Assembly (NCBI RefSeq): GCF_001418655.1
Contig: NZ_LIQZ01000087.1
Span: forward strand, 62,001-126,000
DNA length: 64,000 bases
Direction: 5' to 3'
DNA from: Streptomyces phaeochromogenes
GTDB lineage: Bacteria > Actinomycetota > Actinomycetes > Streptomycetales > Streptomycetaceae
A program made the position numbers and the translations under genes. Shown here piece after piece: positions 1 through 6,461 of the stretch. Every line of letters begins with the position of its first letter. The stretch's first letter is position 1. The notes under the pieces are model-generated. The model saw nothing but the letters and a program-made list of their open reading frames with translations, ran no database searches and had not been told where the DNA came from.

Positions 1-384
1 GAAGTGGGCACCGGGCTCCCGGACTTCCTGCGCCCGACGCACTACGCGGAGGTCGACAGCATCCCGCTGACGGTGAACGGGAAGGCTGACACCAAGGCGC
101 TGCCGGAGGCCAAGCCGCTGGGCGCGCTGACCACGGCGGGGGAGCGCGGACCGGAGACCGAGACCGAGACCACGGTGTGCGAGTTCTTCGCCGAGGCACT
201 GGACCTGGACGACGACGAGGTGAGCGCTGTGAGCGACTTCGTGTCCCTCGGAGGGCACTCCATGCTGGCGGTACGGCTGATCGGGATGCTCCGCCGGGAG
301 TACGGTCCTGTGATCACCATCCGAGACCTGTTGACCCTGCGAACCCCGGAAGCGATTGCCCACCATCTCGATGACAACTCCTGA
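1..384 (+). CDS. cchH: C-terminal end of a nonribosomal peptide synthetase (coelichelin synthetase-like), cut by the window edge
   Basis: Only the last 127 codons are visible and the reading frame is open at base 1, so the gene starts upstream. The fragment holds the end of an adenylation domain (core motif A10 seen as NGKAD near base 82) followed by a peptidyl carrier protein with the phosphopantetheine site LGGHSM; the attachment serine is codon 259-261. The chain stops about 40 residues after that serine, so there is no thioesterase domain. The coelichelin synthetase CchH is known to lack one too, and release has been attributed to the esterase CchJ. The next genes (ABC exporter, Fes-type esterase, MbtH protein) match the cchI-J-K order, which is the basis of the name. 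The NRPS family is certain; the product is inferred from order only. Confidence 0.85.
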   Translation, partial: EVGTGLPDFLRPTHYAEVDSIPLTVNGKADTKALPEAKPLGALTTAGERGPETETETTVCEFFAEALDLDDDEVSAVSDFVSLGGHSMLAVRLIGMLRREYGPVITIRDLLTLRTPEAIAHHLDDNS

Positions 385-2074
385 CACGCAGCGGCCCCGA
401 CCGGGGTCCGACATCCTCCGTACCGCTCTGCGCCGCAACATCGGCGCCATGGTCTGGGGCACCGTCCTCATGGGCCTTTACCAGGCGGGTGAGACGGCCT
501 TTCCCATCGCGCTCGGCCTGATCGTCGAACACACGATGCAGGGCGACCGGACCCTGGGCGCGCTCGGCCTGTCGATCGGCGCGCTGGCCGTGATCATCAC
601 GACCGTGTCGCTGTCGTGGCGGTTCGGGATGCGCGTCCTGCAGAAGGCCAACACGACCGAGGCACACCGCTGGCGGGTGCGGGTCGCGGCCTGCGGACTC
701 CAGCCGGTGGCCAGGGACGTCGACCTCAAGTCCGGCGAGATCCTGACCATCGCCACCGAGGATGCCGACCAGACCGCCGACATCATCGAGGTGGTCCCGC
801 TGCTGATCAGCTCGCTGGTCGCGGTGGTGGTCGCGGCGGTCGCGCTGGGCCTGGCCGACATCCGGCTCGGTCTGCTGGTGATCGTGGGAACCGTCGCGAT
901 CCTGTCCGTCCTGAGCGTGATGTCCAAGCGGATCGGCGCCAGCACCCAGGAACAGCAGGCCCGGGTCGCACGGGCCGGGGCGAAGGTCGCCGACCTGATC
1001 ATCGGCCTCCGCCCGCTGCACGGCTTCGGCGGCAACCACGCGGCGTTCCGCTCCTACCGGAAGGTCAGCACGGAGGCCAAGCACCAGGCGATCACCGTCG
1101 CCAAGGTGAACGGCGTCTACGCGGGCACCGCGCTGGCCCTCAACGCGGTCCTCGCCGCCGCCGTGACCCTCACGGCCGGCTGGCTCGCGTTCGGCGGCGA
1201 GATCACCATCGGTGAACTCGTCATGGCCGTGGGCCTGGCGCAGTTCATCATGGAACCCCTCAAACTGTTCTCGGAGATGCCGAAGTACGTGATGATCGCG
1301 CGCGCGTCCGCCGAGCGGATGGCGCTGGTCCTGACCGCGCCGCCGGTGACGACGCCGGGCCCGGAGCGCCCGTCCGAGGGCGGAGCCCTGGAGATCGACT
1401 GTGTCCGGTACGGGACCCTGCGCGACGTGAAGTTCCAGGTGCCGGCCGGCGAGTTCGTGGCGATCGCCGTCTACCAGCCCCGCTCGGCGGCCGACCTCGC
1501 GTCGGTCCTGGCCGTGAACGTCCCGCCCGAGGCGTACGAGGGAGCCGTGCGGGTCGGCGGGCAGGAGCTCGCGGACCTGTCGGTCGAGGCGGTGCGCGAG
1601 CACATGCTGGTGAACCCCTACGACGGGGAGATCTTCGCGGGCACCCTCCGCACGAACATCGACCCGTCCGGCACCAGCCGGACCGTCCCCGAGGCCGTCG
1701 AGGCGTCCCTGCTGACCGATGTCGTCGCCCTACACCGCGAAGGCCTCGACCACGGCGTCCGCGACCGCGGCGCGAACCTCTCAGGAGGACAGCGCCAACG
1801 CCTGTCCCTGGCCCGCGCGTTGGCCGCCGACACCGACGTCCTCGTCCTGCACGACCCGACGACGGCCGTCGACGCGGTCACCGAACAACTCATCGCCCGC
1901 AACATCGCGAAACTCCGCCGAGGCCGCACCACCGTCGTCCTCACCAGCAGCCCGGCCCTCCTCGACGCCGCCGACCGAGTCCTGGTCCTGGACGACGGCG
2001 TAATCACAGCAGAAGACACCCACCGCAACCTCCTCGCCAAGGACGAGACCTACTGCTCGGCGGTGGCCCGGTAA
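371..2074 (+). CDS. cchI: ABC exporter half-transporter with degenerate ATPase motifs (CchI-like siderophore export)
   Basis: A fused membrane-plus-nucleotide-binding protein of about 567 residues: six hydrophobic segments in residues 15-300, then an ATP-binding domain. It should export a siderophore or its precursor, as a dimer with a second half-transporter. The ATPase half is unusual. The Walker A region reads PAGEFVAIAVYQPRSAAD and has no GxxGxGKS/T; the signature LSGGQRQR is intact; Walker B reads VLVLHDPTT, so the usual D-E pair is H-D. This half is therefore predicted not to hydrolyse ATP and would need an active partner (CchG is the partner type in coelichelin clusters). The start overlaps the NRPS stop by 14 bases, so the two are co-translated; ATG 371 was preferred over TTG 356, and neither has an ideal ribosome site. 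Confidence 0.85.
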   Translation: MTTPDTQRPRPGSDILRTALRRNIGAMVWGTVLMGLYQAGETAFPIALGLIVEHTMQGDRTLGALGLSIGALAVIITTVSLSWRFGMRVLQKANTTEAHRWRVRVAACGLQPVARDVDLKSGEILTIATEDADQTADIIEVVPLLISSLVAVVVAAVALGLADIRLGLLVIVGTVAILSVLSVMSKRIGASTQEQQARVARAGAKVADLIIGLRPLHGFGGNHAAFRSYRKVSTEAKHQAITVAKVNGVYAGTALALNAVLAAAVTLTAGWLAFGGEITIGELVMAVGLAQFIMEPLKLFSEMPKYVMIARASAERMALVLTAPPVTTPGPERPSEGGALEIDCVRYGTLRDVKFQVPAGEFVAIAVYQPRSAADLASVLAVNVPPEAYEGAVRVGGQELADLSVEAVREHMLVNPYDGEIFAGTLRTNIDPSGTSRTVPEAVEASLLTDVVALHREGLDHGVRDRGANLSGGQRQRLSLARALAADTDVLVLHDPTTAVDAVTEQLIARNIAKLRRGRTTVVLTSSPALLDAADRVLVLDDGVITAEDTHRNLLAKDETYCSAVAR

Positions 2075-2098
2075 CTTCCTGACAGGCCTGCGGCTTTC

Positions 2099-2220
2099 TA
2101 GGGGCGCGGGGAACGGCGCAGTCTTTTGCCTTTAGGGGCGCGGGGAACGGCGCGGTCTTTGAGGGACGCGGGGAACGGCGCGGTCTTTTAGGGGCGCGAG
2201 GAACTGCGCGGCCAGCCCCC
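2099..2220. repeat. Four tandem copies of the Streptomyces intergenic repeat 'ggggcgcggggaac'
   Basis: Four near-identical units begin near 2101, 2135, 2162 and 2191. Each contains ggggcgcggggaacggcgc or a close variant followed by a T-rich tail. They fill the gap between two convergent genes (exporter and esterase). Related single copies occur in this window at 25503-25534 and 46886-46920, always between genes. Such elements are common in Streptomyces intergenic DNA, and their role is not established. Confidence 0.8.
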
Positions 2221-2246
2221 GCCGACCCCGCAGAAAATCACGGCGC

Positions 2247-3371
2247 TCACCGCGGAGCGTCAAGCGCCCAGGCCACATCCCTCAACAGGGCATGTCGCCA
2301 GCCGGCCCGATCGTGCCCCGCGGGCGATCGCGAAACCCGTACGGTCGCCCCGGCTTCAGAGGCCAACGCCTCAACCACCTCACAGTGCGGCAACATCCGC
2401 CCCTCGTGCTCCCCCACATCGAACGCAACCCGCAGCCCAGTCAGTTCGGCCCCCCGGTCCCGCAACCGCGCCGCGATGGCCCCACCGAGCGGCCCGCCGA
2501 ACGGATCCGCCAGACCCATCGCGTCGGGCGTCCACCAGAACGACCCGGACTGACAGGCGACGCGCGACACCAACTCCGGGAACTCCAGCGCCGCGTACAC
2601 CGCGCTGAGCCCGCCGAGGCTCTGCCCGGCGACCACCAGCCGATCCGGGTCGGAGGGGACGTCGGACTCCGCCACCAGCGGCAGCAGTTCGTCCCGGACC
2701 GCCTCCCAGAGCTCGCGCCCGCACGCGAACTCGGCCGCCCTGTCCTTGCTCGGAAGGAAGACGAGGGTGACGGGGGGCATCTCACCACTGGCGACGGCCG
2801 AGTCGAACGCGGTCATGGCCGGGTGAAGGTAGAGCCAGTCGTCCCCGTCGAGCAGCAGGACCACCGGTCCGCCGCCGCCCACCGGATGGATCCGTACGGT
2901 ACGCCGCCCGCCGAGCCGTTCACTGGTCCAACGGAGCCGGGTGAGCGGGAGGGGCAGTACGACATCGGCGCCGATGACGGGCCAGTGCGGCTGGGCCGGG
3001 GCGTCCGGGGTCGCGGCGATGGACCGGTCACCGCCCGCACCGACCGGGTTGAACGGGTCGGCGTACGCCTCGTCGCCCGAGAGGAACCGGTAGGTCACCC
3101 GCAGCCGCGCGGGCATGGGCACCTCGGCGTACCAGCAGTCCGTGTCGCCCCACTGGCGCAGGGGTACGGGCTCCGACCAGCTCTCGAACTCGATGCTCGC
3201 CGGAGAGCCGCGCCACAGGAACAGGGTCACCCAACTGCCGTTGTCGTCAGGGACCGACGCGGGTGAACCCGCCGCCGCCCAGAACTCGTCGGAGCCGGGT
3301 TCGCCGGGCAGTCCGTACGCGACGAAGGCGCTCTCCCTGTCGGCCGCGAGGCCGGGAACGGCATCGGTCAC
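2247..3371 (-). CDS. cchJ: Fes/enterochelin-esterase-like hydrolase (CchJ-like)
   Basis: A 374-residue alpha/beta hydrolase of the enterochelin esterase (Fes) family. The first ~140 residues form the Fes-type N-terminal sandwich domain (LFLWRG near residue 50); the hydrolase domain carries the nucleophile motif GQSLGG (about residue 248) and a C-terminal GHDRAGWRH that supplies the catalytic histidine. There is no signal peptide, so it is cytoplasmic. The Fes family opens siderophore esters to free iron, while in coelichelin clusters CchJ is thought to release the peptide from the thioesterase-less synthetase. The GTG start lies inside a GTGA overlap with a tiny upstream ORF. The gene diverges from the MbtH gene across an iron box, so iron repression is expected. 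It is convergent with the exporter gene. Confidence 0.88.
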   Translation of the reverse strand: MTDAVPGLAADRESAFVAYGLPGEPGSDEFWAAAGSPASVPDDNGSWVTLFLWRGSPASIEFESWSEPVPLRQWGDTDCWYAEVPMPARLRVTYRFLSGDEAYADPFNPVGAGGDRSIAATPDAPAQPHWPVIGADVVLPLPLTRLRWTSERLGGRRTVRIHPVGGGGPVVLLLDGDDWLYLHPAMTAFDSAVASGEMPPVTLVFLPSKDRAAEFACGRELWEAVRDELLPLVAESDVPSDPDRLVVAGQSLGGLSAVYAALEFPELVSRVACQSGSFWWTPDAMGLADPFGGPLGGAIAARLRDRGAELTGLRVAFDVGEHEGRMLPHCEVVEALASEAGATVRVSRSPAGHDRAGWRHALLRDVAWALDAPR

Positions 3372-3400
3372 GGCCGGACCCCTTCGATCGCCAGGCGCAT
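3368..3400 (-). other. Possible 10-residue leader ORF coupled to the esterase gene
   Basis: On the minus strand an ATG at 3398-3400 follows a good ribosome site (GGAG at 3407-3410, six bases away) and opens a 10-codon frame, MRLAIEGVRP, whose TGA overlaps the esterase GTG as GTGA. The esterase GTG itself has no comparable ribosome site, so the short frame could deliver ribosomes by termination-reinitiation. Alternatively the esterase once began at this ATG and a one-base shift separated the parts. Confidence 0.4.
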
Positions 3401-3449
3401 GCAGGTCTCCTTGTGAGAGGGAAGGGGAGAAGGATAAGCTCGCTTCTAA

Positions 3450-3468
3450 TTAGGCGAGCCTAACCTAA
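3450..3468. promoter_or_regulatory. Iron box (DmdR/IdeR operator) in the divergent esterase-MbtH promoter
   Basis: TTAGGCGAGCCTAACCTAA matches the consensus TTAGGTTAGGCTAACCTAA at 16 of 19 positions. It lies about 50 bases upstream of the minus-strand leader ORF/esterase and 75 bases upstream of the MbtH start, so one repressor dimer pair could shut both directions when iron is plentiful. Confidence 0.85.
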
Positions 3469-3542
3469 TCATGGCATTCCTCTCCATCCCTGATTCCACC
3501 CCGGCTCCCTCCCCGATGCGCTTCCTGAAAGGGCCACCGAAC

Positions 3543-3755
3543 ATGAGCACCAACCCTTTCGACGACACCGAAGGCCGCTTCCTGGTCCTGGTGAACGACG
3601 AGGGCCAGCACTCGCTCTGGCCGTCCTTCGCCGAGGTGCCCGGGGGTTGGACGGTCGCCTTCGACGAGAACACCCGAGAGGCGTGCCTGGACTACATCGA
3701 GGCGCACTGGACCGATCTGCGCCCCCGGTCCCTCGCGACGTCCAGGGACGCGTGA
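3543..3755 (+). CDS. cchK: MbtH-like NRPS adenylation-domain partner protein
   Basis: A 70-residue MbtH-family protein with the family signature: STNPFDD at the start, then [18 protein letters not shown] and a C-terminal [10 protein letters not shown], including the conserved tryptophans. These proteins bind NRPS adenylation domains and are often needed for their activity and solubility. An upstream in-frame ATG at 3471 would add 24 unconserved residues right beside the iron box, so ATG 3543 (after gaaaggg) was chosen. It is the first gene after the iron box, and the amidohydrolase gene follows 31 bases later, so the two probably form one iron-controlled transcript. Confidence 0.93.
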   Translation: MSTNPFDDTEGRFLVLVNDEGQHSLWPSFAEVPGGWTVAFDENTREACLDYIEAHWTDLRPRSLATSRDA

Positions 3756-3786
3756 CCCTGCCGACCACTCCGGGGGGACACCGCTG

Positions 3787-5361
3787 ATGCTCTGCGCCAG
3801 ACTGACGAACGCCCGCTTCCTCACCATGGATCCGGACCACCCCGTCGCTCATGACCTGGGCATCTGGCGGGGCCGGATCGTGGGCCTGGACGAAGCCGTG
3901 ACCTCCCTGCCGGCCCGTGAGGTGATCGACCTTCAGGGTGCCACCGTGCTGCCCGGGTTCATCGACAGTCATGTGCACCTGGCCTGGACCGGCTTCAAGG
4001 CGGGGACACCGAGCGTCGCCCCGTGCTCCTCGGTCGAGGACGTGCTCGCCGCCGTGGCGGAGGCGGTGGCTCGTACGCCGGAAGGGGGCTGGGCGGATCT
4101 CGCGGGGTACGACCAGCGTGGCCTCGGGCGCCATCTGACCGCCGCCGAGCTGGACAAGGTCAGCGCCGGGCGAAAAGTCTTCATGATGCACGACTCCGGA
4201 CACGGCTGCATGGTCAACACGGCCGTCCTGGACCTGCTGCCCGCCGAACTCCCGCATGAGGAAGGCTTCCTGGCAGAGGGTGCCATGGGAGCGGCGCGGG
4301 CGCTTCGACTGCCGTTCTCCCAGCAGGAGTTGGCCGACGCGATCGGGCTGGCCGCCCGGACCTGTCTGGCGGAAGGGGTGACGGCCTGCGCGGAGGCGGG
4401 TATCGGCGGCGTGCTGTTCGGTCACAGCCCGGTCGAGCTCGGCGCCTATCAACTCGCCCAGGAACAGGGCAAGTTGCCGCTCCGGGTGCAGCTCATGGTG
4501 TCCGCGGACCGGCTGCGCCCCGTCACCGCGCACGCCGACGACGGCATTCCCCGCGCCCTCGACCTCGGGCTGCGTACCGGGTTCGGCGACGACCGGCTCT
4601 CCGTGGGCGCGCTGAAGATCTACACCGACGGCGGCATGATGGCCCGTACGGCCGCGCTGACCGCCCCGTACCAAGGACTCGACCACACGGGCCAGTTGCA
4701 GGACGACCCCGAGACCCTCGCCGACACGATCGTCGACGGCCATCTCGCGGGCTGGCAGCTCGCCGTGCACGCCATCGGCGACCGGGCGGCCGATGTCGCC
4801 CTGGACGCCCTGGAGCGGGCACAGCGGATCCGGCCGCGACCCGGCGCCCGGCACCGCATCGAGCACGCGGGCCTGATCCGGCCCGACCAGCTGGAGCGCT
4901 TCGCGCGGCTGGGCGTGACGGCCGTGATCCAGCCGAACTTCCTGCGCTACTTCGGCGACGACTACGCGGCGATCATGGGGGAGGAGCGGGCGCCCTGGCT
5001 GTACCGGGGGAGGGGCTTCCTGGAGCACGGGATCACGCTCGTGGGCAGCTCCGACCGGCCGGTCGCGGACGGATCGCCGCTCAGGGCCGTGCAGTTCATG
5101 GTCGAGCGCGCGTCCACGTCGGGTCAGGTCATCGGTCCGGACGAGGGCATCACGGTCGACGAGGCCCTGCGCGCGTACACCGTGGCCGGCGCCTTCGCCT
5201 GCCACTGGGAGGACAGCGCGGGGAGCCTGACCCCGGGGAAACGCGCCGACCTGGTCGTCCTGGGCGACGACCCGAGGAGCGTCGACGTCTCGGGCATCGG
5301 CGACATCGAGGTGGTCGCGACGTTCGTCGACGGCCGTGACACCGAGGAGGCCGCGTCGTGA
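3787..5361 (+). CDS. YtcJ-like amidohydrolase (amidohydrolase family 3; N-substituted formamide deformylase type)
   Basis: A 524-residue metal-dependent hydrolase of the amidohydrolase superfamily, YtcJ/NfdA branch. Visible marks are the metal-binding DSHVHL (about residue 59), the HAIGDRA and HRIEHAG histidine segments, the late aspartate in SSDRP and the closing GSLTPGKRADLVVL typical of the fold. There is no signal peptide. The characterised member NfdA removes formyl groups from N-substituted formamides. Coelichelin contains N-formyl-N-hydroxyornithine residues, so a deformylase in this operon could trim or recycle the siderophore. That is inference from family and position only; substrate prediction in this family is weak. 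The stop codon overlaps the next small gene. Confidence 0.85.
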   Translation: MLCARLTNARFLTMDPDHPVAHDLGIWRGRIVGLDEAVTSLPAREVIDLQGATVLPGFIDSHVHLAWTGFKAGTPSVAPCSSVEDVLAAVAEAVARTPEGGWADLAGYDQRGLGRHLTAAELDKVSAGRKVFMMHDSGHGCMVNTAVLDLLPAELPHEEGFLAEGAMGAARALRLPFSQQELADAIGLAARTCLAEGVTACAEAGIGGVLFGHSPVELGAYQLAQEQGKLPLRVQLMVSADRLRPVTAHADDGIPRALDLGLRTGFGDDRLSVGALKIYTDGGMMARTAALTAPYQGLDHTGQLQDDPETLADTIVDGHLAGWQLAVHAIGDRAADVALDALERAQRIRPRPGARHRIEHAGLIRPDQLERFARLGVTAVIQPNFLRYFGDDYAAIMGEERAPWLYRGRGFLEHGITLVGSSDRPVADGSPLRAVQFMVERASTSGQVIGPDEGITVDEALRAYTVAGAFACHWEDSAGSLTPGKRADLVVLGDDPRSVDVSGIGDIEVVATFVDGRDTEEAAS

Positions 5362-5591
5362 GCACGCGGACGGACAACGACAACACCCGGTACGCCCACC
5401 TGTGGCAGGGGTCGCCCTACCCGCACCGGTGGGTCCTCTGGGACACCGCCGACGACATCCTGGTGTTCGACCGGGACGCCAACGGCCTGGTGGACATCGA
5501 CGACGAGCGTGTCCGGCAGGAGGTCGTACGCAGGATGCGCGAGGCGGGCGTACCGGAGAGCGACGACTACCCGGGTCGCCCCTGCTCGTGA
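5358..5591 (+). CDS. Small acidic hypothetical protein with an EF-hand/dockerin-like loop
   Basis: A 77-residue protein whose GTG start overlaps the amidohydrolase stop as GTGA, which points to translational coupling. I do not recognise a family. The middle holds DRDANGLVDIDDE (about residues 40-52), resembling a calcium-binding loop (D-x-D-x-N-G-x-hydrophobic, acidic at position 12). The rest is charged and rich in W/Y/H (HLWQGSPYPHRWVLWD). No signal peptide or membrane segment is visible. Coupling suggests it helps or modifies the amidohydrolase. Confidence 0.6.
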   Translation: MSTRTDNDNTRYAHLWQGSPYPHRWVLWDTADDILVFDRDANGLVDIDDERVRQEVVRRMREAGVPESDDYPGRPCS

Positions 5592-5665
5592 ACGACCCGC
5601 GTCGGCGAAGGTGAGGGCGAGGGCAGACGCGAGGGCTAAGGCATCACATGCTCCGTGCCGCGGCA

Positions 5666-6325
5666 TCACATGCTCTGTGCCGCCCTGCCGTGCAGGAGCT
5701 GGCGGATCAGCTGGTCGGTGGTGCACACGACGCTGGTGCGTCCGATCCACCGCAGCGCCATGGAGTGGTCCTCGGCGGAGAAGTCGGCCACCGCGTCGGC
5801 CACGACGAACGGCTGGATGTCGTTCATGAAGGCGTCCGCGGCCGTCAGCAATATGCCGAGATGTGCCCGCACCCCGCAGAGGATCAACTGGTCGCGCCCC
5901 TCGGAGCGCAGCAGCCGGCCCAGATGACTGCGGAGGAAGGCGTTGTGGCGGACGTTCACCAGCACGTGTTCTCCCACTCTGGGCGTGAGTTCCGTGACGA
6001 TCGCCGCGTCGTCGCCGGGCTCCTGACCGATGCCGGGGCCCCAGATGTCGGTCATCAGCCCTCGCTGGCCCGGGCGTTGGGCGGCCGGCTCGGCGCTGAA
6101 CACCACCGGCATGCCGAGCGTCCCCGCGAGCTCGCGCAGGGTGGCGCTGTTGTCGAGCAGCTCCACGACGGGCGAGCAGTCCGGCGGGAAGGCCTGGACG
6201 AAGTGGTTCTGCATGTCGTGGATCAACAGCGCGGCCCGTGCCGGATCGATCGTCCAGGGCGGGCCCGACGGGGGCACCGCGGAACGGTCGGGCATGGGAT
6301 AGGAGTTGATGACCGGCAAGCCCAT
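5666..6325 (-). CDS. Isochorismatase (EntB/DhbB/PhzD type, stand-alone domain)
   Basis: A 219-residue isochorismatase-fold hydrolase. It follows the EntB N-terminal domain almost throughout: the opening GLPVINSYPMP, ARAALLIHDMQNHFVQAF with the catalytic aspartate, the GVRAHLGILLTAADAF segment, and PFVVADAVADFSAEDH. EntB-type enzymes split isochorismate to 2,3-dihydro-2,3-dihydroxybenzoate and pyruvate on the way to catechol siderophores. The aryl carrier domain of EntB is absent. No isochorismate synthase or dihydroxybenzoate dehydrogenase gene lies in the window, so the partner steps are elsewhere or the enzyme has another role. A GGAGGAG ribosome site precedes the ATG, and an iron box lies 50 bases upstream of it. 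Confidence 0.88.
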   Translation of the reverse strand: MGLPVINSYPMPDRSAVPPSGPPWTIDPARAALLIHDMQNHFVQAFPPDCSPVVELLDNSATLRELAGTLGMPVVFSAEPAAQRPGQRGLMTDIWGPGIGQEPGDDAAIVTELTPRVGEHVLVNVRHNAFLRSHLGRLLRSEGRDQLILCGVRAHLGILLTAADAFMNDIQPFVVADAVADFSAEDHSMALRWIGRTSVVCTTDQLIRQLLHGRAAQSM

Positions 6326-6374
6326 GGGCGGACTCCTCCCTGATGGCGTGTGCGCCGAGTCCGATTGAGGGAAG

Positions 6375-6393
6375 TTAGCTTAGCCTAAGCTAA
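6375..6393. promoter_or_regulatory. Iron box in the divergent isochorismatase / acylase promoter
   Basis: TTAGCTTAGCCTAAGCTAA is a palindrome apart from its central base and matches the DmdR/IdeR consensus at 16 of 19 positions. It sits 50 bases from the isochorismatase start and about 70 bases from the penicillin-acylase-like start, so it probably controls both directions. Confidence 0.87.
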
Positions 6394-6461
6394 CTTGATG
6401 AGTGGTGGATCGTCAGGTGGCCGGTTCGGCCCAGTTACCAGGAGTTCGAGGAGCGAGGATC

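Noticed and set aside
2099-2220. Possible CRISPR array (regular repeats)
   Set aside because: Units are directly adjacent, vary in length and match the scattered intergenic element at 25503 and 46886; there are no unique spacers and no cas genes.
3469-5205. A 578-codon minus-strand frame opposite the amidohydrolase
   Set aside because: It has no family features and covers a clear plus-strand enzyme.
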